Assembly: GCA_018830415.1 (NCBI GenBank) | Contig: JAHJSJ010000254.1 | Location: 1 to 8,474 of the forward strand | Length of the DNA: 8,474 bases | Reading direction: 5' to 3' | Source: Alphaproteobacteria bacterium | GTDB lineage: Bacteria; Pseudomonadota; Alphaproteobacteria; Sphingomonadales; Sphingomonadaceae | Shown: positions 1-5,966 of the stretch, in pieces | Numbering within the stretch: position 1 is the stretch's first letter | How the letters are laid out: every line of letters begins with the position of its first letter | Notes under the pieces: generated by a model | What the model was told of the DNA's origin: nothing | What the model saw: the letters and a program-made list of their open reading frames with translations, nothing else | Databases searched by the model: none | Made by a program: the position numbers and the translations under genes

Positions 1-1591
1 CATCGGTGAATGCCTGCCCGTATCCGGTGCTGCCGTGAAAATCGACCGAGATCACCGCATAGCCTTGGCTGGCGACCACGCGCGGGTTCCAGCGGGTTGA
101 CCAGCCATCATTGAAGCTGCCCTGCGGCCCGCCGTGGATATAAAGAATCGCCGGGATCGGCCCGTCCTGGTCGGCCAGCCGCGTGATCTGCCCCCACACC
201 GTATCGCCGCCAGCGCCCGCAAAGCTGAACCGCCGGGTGACGATACTGGCCATTCCGCCCATCCGGGTGGTGGCCACATCGGTCAGCGGGCGGGCCTGCG
301 CCATCCCGTCCGACAGATAGAGTTCCGCCGGATTGCCCAGCGAATCGCGGGTGAACACTATCCGCCCGCCCGGCAGCGGGGTGAGGTTGGCGATATGCGC
401 TTCATTCCCCGCCATCAGATTAAGCTCGGTCACTGCGCCGGTCTGCGGATCGATGCGGAAGGCGGGGGTGTCGAGCACCTTTTGCGCGGTGACGACCAGC
501 GTCTTACCATCCGCGCTCCACGTCAGTGAGCCAAAGCTGAGGTCGGTCTTCGCGGTCAGATTGCGCAGCTTGCCGGTCTTGAGATCGAGCAGCTGCACCG
601 CCAACTTGTCCGCCTCATAGGTCGGGCGTTCCATCGCCAGCCATGCGAGGTAGCGGCCATCGGGCGATGGGGCGGGGGTGGTGTCGGTTGCGGCATTGCC
701 TGCGGTGAGCAGGATCGGGGCGGCACCCGACAGGTCGGATACGTAGATATCGAGATTGGTCGACGTCGGTTCGGCCCCATCCGCTACCCGTGCGGTGAAA
801 TAGAGCGCGCTGCCATCGGGCGCGAAGGCGATTTCTTCGCCGCCGCCGAATGGCATGGTCGGGGTGTCGGCGGTGAGGCCGGTGGCGGGATCGCGCCCGT
901 CAACCGGCGCGCCGTCACCCACCGCTTTGCCGCCTTCGATCGGGAAGACGAACACGCGGTTGTGGACGCCGGGGGTCTCCCACTGATCCCAGTGGCGGTA
1001 AAAGCCATCCGCACCATCATACAGGCGTCCGGTACCGGGGCCGGGCAGGTGCTTCGGCTTGGCATCCGGGCAGCCGAATTGCGGGCAATCGCGCGGGATT
1101 GCGGCCCACAGCGCGATTGCCTTGCCGTTGGGGGCGAGTTTGAACCCGGCGATGTCAGCGCTGGGGAAATCCGCCACCACATGCGCCGCGCCGTTGCCGC
1201 CATCCTTGCCAATGGCGATGCGCCACACGCGGCTGCGCGCTTCGGCCCCATCTTGCGGGGCGGCGCTGCTGAGGAAATAGAGCTGCCCATCCGGCCCAAA
1301 CGCGGGGGACGAGGCTTTCAGCCCGAAATCGAGCGCGATCGGTGCAGCCCCCGGTGTGCCGAGGTCCAGAAGATAGAACGCAGTGCTGCGCGCCAGGCTG
1401 TCTGGATCGGTGGTGGTCACGCCATAAACCGCCAGCGTGCCTGCCGCATTCACCGCGGGCGCACCCAGACGCGGCAGGGTGACAAGGTCATGCGCGCTCA
1501 TCGGAGTGGCAGGCTGCCCGTCTTGCGCAGCAAGTGGGGTGGTGATCAGAGCGGCGGCGATCAACACGCCGGTTACAGTAAAATGTCTCAT
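1..1591 (-). CDS. S9 family peptidase (dipeptidyl/acylaminoacyl peptidase type), C-terminus cut by window edge
   Basis: Reading the minus strand from ATG at 1591 gives 530 uninterrupted codons running off the left edge. Residues 1-24 are a Sec signal peptide (basic MRH, hydrophobic core, TPLAAQ cleavage region), so the enzyme is probably periplasmic or secreted. Residues about 30-450 are a WD40-like beta-propeller with repeated 'SPDG/APDG/GPDG' plus 'xLYF' blades, and the RHWDQW motif (199-204) seen in bacterial DPP-like S9 enzymes. The alpha/beta-hydrolase domain then begins: 'YIHGGPQGSF' around H486 is the oxyanion-hole loop and 'VDFHGSTGYGQAF' follows it. The GxSxGG nucleophile, Asp and His of the triad would lie just beyond position 1, so activity cannot be judged. 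COG1506 members cleave short peptides, removing N-terminal dipeptides or acylated residues. It starts 40 bases after the popZ stop with no clear Shine-Dalgarno, and is probably the last visible gene of the pcm-tolC-popZ operon. Confidence 0.94.
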   Translation of the reverse strand, partial: MRHFTVTGVLIAAALITTPLAAQDGQPATPMSAHDLVTLPRLGAPAVNAAGTLAVYGVTTTDPDSLARSTAFYLLDLGTPGAAPIALDFGLKASSPAFGPDGQLYFLSSAAPQDGAEARSRVWRIAIGKDGGNGAAHVVADFPSADIAGFKLAPNGKAIALWAAIPRDCPQFGCPDAKPKHLPGPGTGRLYDGADGFYRHWDQWETPGVHNRVFVFPIEGGKAVGDGAPVDGRDPATGLTADTPTMPFGGGEEIAFAPDGSALYFTARVADGAEPTSTNLDIYVSDLSGAAPILLTAGNAATDTTPAPSPDGRYLAWLAMERPTYEADKLAVQLLDLKTGKLRNLTAKTDLSFGSLTWSADGKTLVVTAQKVLDTPAFRIDPQTGAVTELNLMAGNEAHIANLTPLPGGRIVFTRDSLGNPAELYLSDGMAQARPLTDVATTRMGGMASIVTRRFSFAGAGGDTVWGQITRLADQDGPIPAILYIHGGPQGSFNDGWSTRWNPRVVASQGYAVISVDFHGSTGYGQAFTD

Positions 1592-1631
1592 GAGTGCGGG
1601 ATTAGCCCGCCACGCCGCGCGGCGCCAGAGT

Positions 1632-2120
1632 TTACGGACGTTTGCCGACGATCCGGGCGATTTCCGCCTGCACCAGCTTTTCTACCATCGCGGGCAGGTT
1701 AGCCTCCAGCCATTCGGCCAGCATCGGGCGCAGCAATTCGCGGGTCAGCCCTTCCAGGGATGTTTCGCCCGACCGGACGATCTGCGGCCGCGCACCCGGT
1801 TCGGCCAGCATCGCCAGCGCGGCAAGGTTTTCCTGCATCGCGTCGCGCACTGTTGACGCGATCAGAGGTGCATCTTCGGTTTCGCCAGTGGCTTTCGCCG
1901 CTGCTTCGGGCAGGCACTCCATCTCGGCCAGATCGAGCACTTCGTCTTCGTCGCGGACGATGTGTGGGCGCGCCGGTTCGGTGCTTTCAGCCGCAGCCTG
2001 ATCGGATTCCTGTTCAAGCCGGCGGCGCGCTTCGATCGCGCCAGTGCGATTGTCGCGTGCGATCACTTTCTTGATCGATTCGAGGATTTCCTCGACCGAA
2101 GCTTCGCCATCTTGCGCCAT
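1632..2120 (-). CDS. popZ: PopZ-like polar organising protein (DUF2497 family)
   Basis: 162 residues; Caulobacter PopZ has about 177. Residues 8-22 (SVEEILESIKKVIAR) match the conserved N-terminal recruitment helix (TMEEILASIRRIIS in Caulobacter). 'DEDEVLDLAEM' (57-67) matches the DEVLEL motif. Residues 121-159 (SLEGLTRELLRPMLAEWLEA, then NLPAMVEKLVQAEIARIVG) match the C-terminal helices that drive oligomerisation. In Caulobacter, PopZ forms a membraneless polar hub that tethers ParB-bound origins and recruits cell-cycle regulators; that role is inferred here. The linker is acidic but poor in proline and carries two ARPxIVR copies (residues 50-56 and 110-116). An in-frame ATG exists at 2132, but GAGG six bases before the ATG at 2120 favours the shorter form starting MAQDGEAS. 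It lies between tolC and an S9 peptidase on the same strand, so it is probably co-transcribed. Confidence 0.92.
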   Translation of the reverse strand: MAQDGEASVEEILESIKKVIARDNRTGAIEARRRLEQESDQAAAESTEPARPHIVRDEDEVLDLAEMECLPEAAAKATGETEDAPLIASTVRDAMQENLAALAMLAEPGARPQIVRSGETSLEGLTRELLRPMLAEWLEANLPAMVEKLVQAEIARIVGKRP

Positions 2121-2126
2121 TATATG

Positions 2127-2130
2127 CCTC
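2127..2130 (-). promoter_or_regulatory. Ribosome binding site of popZ
   Basis: GAGG on the minus strand lies six bases before the ATG at 2120. It decides this start over the in-frame ATG at 2132, which would add only MRHI and overlaps the site itself. Confidence 0.6.
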
Positions 2131-2150
2131 ATTTCCCAGCGCCCGACCTG

Positions 2151-2163
2151 TCCCGAATCGGGA
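2151..2163. repeat. Short perfect inverted repeat between tolC and popZ
   Basis: TCCCGA-A-TCGGGA lies in the 49-base gap between the tolC stop and the popZ start. It is too short and lacks a T-tract, so it is not a convincing terminator. It could be a small hairpin in the tolC-popZ transcript or a protein site; chance is also possible. Confidence 0.3.
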
Positions 2164-2169
2164 AAGCAA

Positions 2170-3636
2170 TCACTCGCCGGGCAGCAATTGCGGGCCGATC
2201 ATTGCGTCAGCGGCAGGAATGTCAACGGTGCTGGTCGATTTCGCTTTCGGTTCGGGGTCACGATCCCAATCCCAGTACTTGGTATTCACCCGCTTGGCAT
2301 TGATCGTGGGATCATACATCACACCGCTGGTATCAAGGTTGAGATCGCGCGCCTCGGCGCGGCCCATCAGCGCCAGCAGGTTGAACCCGGCAACATAGGC
2401 GTTGCGCCGCGCGGTCACCAATTGTGCGCGGGCGTTGACCAGTTCCTGTTCGGCATTGAGCACATCAAGGATGGTGCGATTGCCAATCGAATTTTCCGCG
2501 CGCACCCCTTCGAGGCTGAGTTCAGCGGCGTCGACCGCGGCCTGCGAGCTGCGGATCACGGCGTTGGCCGCCTGCCAGCTGGAAAAAGTGGAACGGGTTT
2601 CGGCGATAACCTGCCGTTCTGATGCGATCACGTCTTCCAGCGCGGCGGATTCGCGTGCGCCGGCCTGGCGTTGGCGCGCGGCGGGCAGCCCGCCCTGAAA
2701 CACTGGGATGGTCAGGCGCACCCCGGCATTGGCGGTTGTTTCATTTTGCAGAAAATTGGCAGCAACCGGCCCGCCCAAGGTTCCGAAAAAATTGGTGTAA
2801 TCGCCGTTCGCGAACAGGCCGATGGTGGGCAGGCGGCCAGCGCCAGCCACCTTGGTATCAAACCCGGCGGCTTCGGCGCGCTGTTTGGCGGCGATCAGGT
2901 TGGGGTTGTTTTCGAGTGCGGTGACGATTGCCTCACCCACCGCGTCGGGCAGGCCGGGCAGTGGCGGCGGGGCCTCAAGCTCGCCCGGCGCGCGGCCAAC
3001 CAGCCGCGCATAGGTTTCGCGCGCGGCAATCAGGCTGGCTTCGGCTTGCTGGAAATCGCCTTCGGCCACGGCCAACCGCGAACGTGACTGCGCGACATCG
3101 GTGATGGTGACGTCGCCAATCTGGAACCGATCACTTGTGGCTTCCAGATTGGTGCGCAGCACCGCAACATTATTGGCGGAGAGCGCGGCCAGCGCCTCGG
3201 TCCGCAGCACATCCATATAGGCCGCGACCACCTGACTGAAGACGGTCGCCTCGGTATTGCGCAGATCGGCCTGCCCGGCTTCGATCCGCTGTTTGGCAGC
3301 GTTGATGCCGTTGCGGATTGCGCCGCCAGAATAGACCGGAACCAAAAACTGGGCATTGACACCAAGGTTGCGTTCGGGCGCGGTGAAGGAGTTGGCTGAT
3401 CGGCGCAGGAATTCGATATGGGTTGCGGTGACGTTGGCAGATGGCAGCCCCTGCGCGCGCTGGATCGGCACACCTTCATCGGTTGCGCGCAGATTGGCGC
3501 GGGCGCTTTCGAGCGTCGGGTTGTTGTCATAGGCCGCCGCCAGCGCATCGCGCAAAGTATCGGCCTGCGCGGGCGCGGCCAAAGTGGTCAGTGCCAGCAG
3601 GCTTGCCGACCCGGTCAACCGCAGCAGAACAGGCAT
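2170..3636 (-). CDS. tolC: TolC family outer membrane efflux / type I secretion channel
   Basis: 488 residues, the usual size for TolC. Residues 1-25 (MPVLLRLTGSASLLAL, then TTLAAPAQA) are a signal peptide, with mature protein starting at DTLRDALAAAYDNNPTL. The two-fold OEP repeat is plain: 'NNPTLESARANL' (38-49) against 'NNPNLIAAKQRA' (243-254), the strand motif 'VPVYSGG' (99-105) against 'IPVFQGG' (309-315), and 'VTITDVAQSRSRL' (176-188) against 'RTILDVLNAEQEL' (387-399). The long heptad-like stretches between them form the periplasmic alpha-barrel. TolC trimers form the outer-membrane duct for RND/ABC efflux pumps and type I secretion; no partner gene is in the window. The start is ambiguous: ATG at 3636 gives the cleanest signal peptide, while GTG at 3645 would overlap the upstream stop as GTGA (translational coupling), and TTG at 3657 is also in frame. 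It follows the pcm-like gene by 5 bases and precedes popZ. Confidence 0.95.
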   Translation of the reverse strand: MPVLLRLTGSASLLALTTLAAPAQADTLRDALAAAYDNNPTLESARANLRATDEGVPIQRAQGLPSANVTATHIEFLRRSANSFTAPERNLGVNAQFLVPVYSGGAIRNGINAAKQRIEAGQADLRNTEATVFSQVVAAYMDVLRTEALAALSANNVAVLRTNLEATSDRFQIGDVTITDVAQSRSRLAVAEGDFQQAEASLIAARETYARLVGRAPGELEAPPPLPGLPDAVGEAIVTALENNPNLIAAKQRAEAAGFDTKVAGAGRLPTIGLFANGDYTNFFGTLGGPVAANFLQNETTANAGVRLTIPVFQGGLPAARQRQAGARESAALEDVIASERQVIAETRSTFSSWQAANAVIRSSQAAVDAAELSLEGVRAENSIGNRTILDVLNAEQELVNARAQLVTARRNAYVAGFNLLALMGRAEARDLNLDTSGVMYDPTINAKRVNTKYWDWDRDPEPKAKSTSTVDIPAADAMIGPQLLPGE

Positions 3637-3641
3637 GGCGG

Positions 3642-4262
3642 TCACGCGAAGGTCCAACCTTTTGTTGCGGCAAAGGCGCGCAGCACCGGAATGCCGAGAT
3701 CCTCGGTCGGCTGAAGGTTGACCCGTCCCCCGACCTTGCGGCCCGACGCCAGCCGCGTGACCTGCCGCAGCACAAGGCCGGTGACGATGCGGCCATTTTC
3801 GGCCAGCAGCGCCGCCAGCGTATCGGGTAATTGTTCAATCGCGCCATCGATCACGATCAGCGAATAGGTGCCCCCAGCCCCGGTGGCAGCCGCGCCGGTC
3901 GCGGCGTCGGCGGCGCTGACGGCGGTCAATTCCGCCACCAATGGGCGCAGCAGTGTGGGCAGGTAGCCGGTGCCGCCGTCCACCACCAGCACCCGGTCAT
4001 CGCGCGCAGGCGCGGCTTCGACCAGCAGTTTGCCATAAAACAGCGGCGCGGCAAGGTGCCCGCCTTCGCCAAGCGCCACGGCCCGGTCAATATAGGCGAC
4101 CGATGCCTTGTCGGCTGGCAGGAAGTCTTCGCGCGGAACGGCCAGCATCCGCGCCAGCACATATTCCTCGTTGACGCCGCTGGTGCGCAGCTGGCTGTCA
4201 ATCATTGACCGGCGCGCGGTCGCGCTTGGCGCGTGGTGTAAGGTGGTGGTCATGTCGTTCAT
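3642..4262 (-). CDS. Protein-L-isoaspartate O-methyltransferase family protein, reduced core
   Basis: 206 residues. The N-terminal third is recognisably PCMT: 'ARRSMIDSQLRTSGVNEEYV' (16-35), 'MLAVPREDFLPADKASVAYI' (39-58), 'APLFYGKLLVEAA' (72-84). A SAM motif I remnant follows, VLVVDGGTGYLPTLL (91-105), then 'YSLIVIDGAIEQLP' (133-146) and the 'GRIVTGL' strand (157-163). Two things are odd. The usual 'GxTISQP' substrate loop reads GGHLAAP (67-73). Only about 30 residues, mostly Ala/Gly/Thr, separate motif I from the IDGA strand, where canonical enzymes have about 55-60 including the acidic residue that binds the SAM ribose. Canonical PCMT repairs isoaspartate in aged proteins; this variant may be inactive or do something else, so I give no symbol. 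The ATG at 4262 is preceded by GGAG at 5 bases. It heads the tolC-popZ cluster, 5 bases before tolC. Confidence 0.82.
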   Translation of the reverse strand: MNDMTTTLHHAPSATARRSMIDSQLRTSGVNEEYVLARMLAVPREDFLPADKASVAYIDRAVALGEGGHLAAPLFYGKLLVEAAPARDDRVLVVDGGTGYLPTLLRPLVAELTAVSAADAATGAAATGAGGTYSLIVIDGAIEQLPDTLAALLAENGRIVTGLVLRQVTRLASGRKVGGRVNLQPTEDLGIPVLRAFAATKGWTFA

Positions 4263-4267
4263 CTTTA

Positions 4268-4271
4268 CTCC
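4268..4271 (-). promoter_or_regulatory. Ribosome binding site of the pcm-like gene
   Basis: GGAG on the minus strand lies five bases before the ATG at 4262. It fixes the start of the first gene of the leftward operon and rules out the much longer upstream open frame, which runs antisense through fumC. Confidence 0.65.
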
Positions 4272-4281
4272 GGCAAGCTGT

Positions 4282-4328
4282 CTTATACGCACAACACAGT
4301 CCGTCAAGCCTTGCTGCGGCCGATTATA
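4282..4328 (-). promoter_or_regulatory. Candidate promoter region for the pcm-tolC-popZ operon
   Basis: On the minus strand a perfect TATAAT (4328-4323) lies about 60 bases before the pcm-like ATG, but its -35 position (GCAAGT) is poor. Closer to the gene are TTGACG (4307-4302) and TATAAG (4287-4282), separated by only 14 bases, short for a sigma-70 promoter. Either or both could serve; the sequence does not decide. Confidence 0.35.
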
Positions 4329-4372
4329 TTCTGACGCGCCTTTAGACTTGCCGCGCCAGTGTTCCAAGGCCT

Positions 4373-4401
4373 TTGACCTCGCAAGCGGACAGTGCTTAGG
4401 G
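4373..4401 (+). promoter_or_regulatory. Candidate housekeeping promoter of fumC
   Basis: TTGACC (4373-4378), 17 bases, then TTAGGG (4396-4401) preceded by GC, which resembles the loose alphaproteobacterial -10 (GCTANAWC type). It would give a leader of roughly 45 bases to the fumC start. The -35 is good, the -10 weak. The remaining bases between the divergent genes show no convincing operator. Confidence 0.35.
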
Positions 4402-4438
4402 GAGCGCGCAGACCTTCGGGACTGTATTCGACTTAAGC

Positions 4439-4443
4439 AGGGA
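4439..4443 (+). promoter_or_regulatory. Ribosome binding site of fumC
   Basis: AGGGA ends eight bases before the ATG at 4452. The in-frame ATG at 4443 overlaps the last base of this site and would have no spacing, so 4452 is the better start. Confidence 0.55.
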
Positions 4444-4451
4444 TGGCTTCG

Positions 4452-5867
4452 ATGAGTGACATGACGAGCAGAGACGACAATGTGCGGATCGAAACCGATT
4501 CGCTGGGCGAAGTAGCGGTCCCGGCGCATGTCCACTGGGGCGCGCAGACCCAGCGCAGCATCGTCAACTTCCCCATCGGTGGCGAACGGATGCCGCCTGC
4601 GCTGGTGCGCGCGCTCGGTCTGCAAAAACTCTCGGCGGCCAAGGCCAATATGGCGCTTGGCGTGCTCGATGCCCGGCTTGGCGAAGCGATTGTCGCCGCC
4701 GCGCGAGAGGTGATCGACGGGACGCTCGCCGATCAGTTCCCGCTGGTGGTGTGGCAGACTGGGTCTGGCACCCAGTCGAACATGAACGCCAACGAAGTGA
4801 TCGCCAGCCGCGCCAATCAGATACTCACCGGCAAAATGGGCGGCAAGGATCCCGTGCACCCCAATGATCACTGCAACATGGGCCAGTCGTCGAACGATAC
4901 TTTCCCCACTGCGATGCATATCGCTGCCGCGAGCGAGGCGATCGAACACCTGATCCCGGCGCTAAAGAAGCTGCACGGCGCGCTGGATGCCAAGGCGAAA
5001 GCCTTCGCCGATATCGTCAAGATCGGCCGCACGCATTTGCAGGATGCCACCCCGATGACGCTGGGGCAGGAATTTTCCGGCTATGCCAAGCAGATCGAAT
5101 ACGGCATCGCCCGTGTCGAAGCGACATTGCCGCGTGTGCTCGAACTGGCGCAGGGCGGAACGGCGGTGGGCACCGGGATCAACGCGAAGGTTGGCTTTGC
5201 CGAAGAGTTTGCCGCTCAGGTCGCGGCTGAAACCGGCCATCCGTTCGTCACCGCGCCCAACAAGTTCGAAGCCTTGGCCGCGCATGATGCGATGGTGGAG
5301 ATTTCGGGCGCGCTCAATGTGCTCGCCGTCAGCCTGATGAAGATCGCCAATGATATCCGCCTGCTCGGCTCCGGCCCCCGCAGCGGCCTTGGCGAACTCA
5401 GCCTGCCCGCCAACGAGCCGGGTTCCTCGATTATGCCGGGCAAGGTCAACCCGACCCAGTGCGAAGCGATGACGATGGTGGCCGCGCAGGTGATCGGCAA
5501 TCACATGACGGTAACGGTGGCGGGATCGCACGGGCATCTGGAACTCAACGTGTTCAAGCCGGTGATGATCTACAACGTGCTGCAATCGATCAAGCTGCTG
5601 GGCGATGCGAGCCACGCCTTCACCGATAATTGCGTTGTCGGGATCGAAGCGAACGAGGATCGGATCAACCAGTTGCTCAACGAAAGCCTGATGCTGGTGA
5701 CCGCGCTCAACCCGCATATCGGTTATGACAACGCGGCCAAAATCGCCAAGAAAGCACACGCCGAAGGCACCACGCTGAAGGCGGCGGCGCTGGCGCTGGG
5801 GCTGCTCACCGAAGAACAATTCGCGCAATGGGTGGTGCCGGCGGAGATGATTCGCCCTCGGGCGTGA
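4452..5867 (+). CDS. fumC: Fumarate hydratase, class II
   Basis: 471 residues, normal for class II fumarase, which interconverts fumarate and L-malate in the TCA cycle as a cytoplasmic, iron-independent homotetramer. The aspartase/fumarase superfamily blocks are all present: 'SGTQSNMNANEV' (105-116), 'GQSSNDTFPTAMH' following it, 'GRTHLQDATPMTLGQEFSGY' with the active-site His at 195, 'GGTAVGTGIN', and the superfamily signature GSSIMPGKVNP (324-334) with the catalytic Ser at about 325. 'TVAGSHGHLELNVFKP' follows as expected for FumC rather than aspartase or adenylosuccinate lyase. The start at 4452 (MSDMTSRDD) is chosen for its Shine-Dalgarno; ATG at 4443 (MASMSD) and 4461 are also in frame. 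It is divergent from the pcm-like gene and followed after 99 bases by an unrelated two-component pair, so it is probably transcribed alone. Confidence 0.98.
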   Translation: MSDMTSRDDNVRIETDSLGEVAVPAHVHWGAQTQRSIVNFPIGGERMPPALVRALGLQKLSAAKANMALGVLDARLGEAIVAAAREVIDGTLADQFPLVVWQTGSGTQSNMNANEVIASRANQILTGKMGGKDPVHPNDHCNMGQSSNDTFPTAMHIAAASEAIEHLIPALKKLHGALDAKAKAFADIVKIGRTHLQDATPMTLGQEFSGYAKQIEYGIARVEATLPRVLELAQGGTAVGTGINAKVGFAEEFAAQVAAETGHPFVTAPNKFEALAAHDAMVEISGALNVLAVSLMKIANDIRLLGSGPRSGLGELSLPANEPGSSIMPGKVNPTQCEAMTMVAAQVIGNHMTVTVAGSHGHLELNVFKPVMIYNVLQSIKLLGDASHAFTDNCVVGIEANEDRINQLLNESLMLVTALNPHIGYDNAAKIAKKAHAEGTTLKAAALALGLLTEEQFAQWVVPAEMIRPRA

Positions 5868-5966
5868 CCGGCGCGCACCCATTCGACCAAGGCCTGACCC
5901 CGCCCGACGACAAGCGCCGCGCCCGGTGGCATTTTTGCAGGCGGCGCGGTATCGCCCGTCGGCATA

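Noticed and set aside
1614..1626. GC palindrome GCCGCGCGGC between popZ and the S9 gene
   Set aside because: It is short, purely GC and has no T-tract; in this base composition it is not evidence of a terminator or operator.
962..1702. Plus-strand open frame of 246 codons
   Set aside because: It is antisense to the S9 peptidase and start of popZ, has low-complexity composition and no recognisable motif.
4350..4375. EcfG-type general stress promoter (GGAAC on the minus strand)
   Set aside because: GGAAC is present, but no CGTT lies 16-17 bases downstream.
4263..4949. In-frame extension of the pcm-like frame upstream through fumC antisense
   Set aside because: The extension shows no homology I can recognise, while the ATG at 4262 has GGAG at ideal distance and opens the recognisable PCMT sequence.
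5917..5949. Possible fumC terminator: CCGCGCC / GGCGCGG inverted repeat
   Set aside because: The 7-bp stem has a 19-base loop, the T-run sits inside the loop rather than after the stem, and such GC repeats are expected by chance here. No clear fumC terminator was found in 5868-5966.
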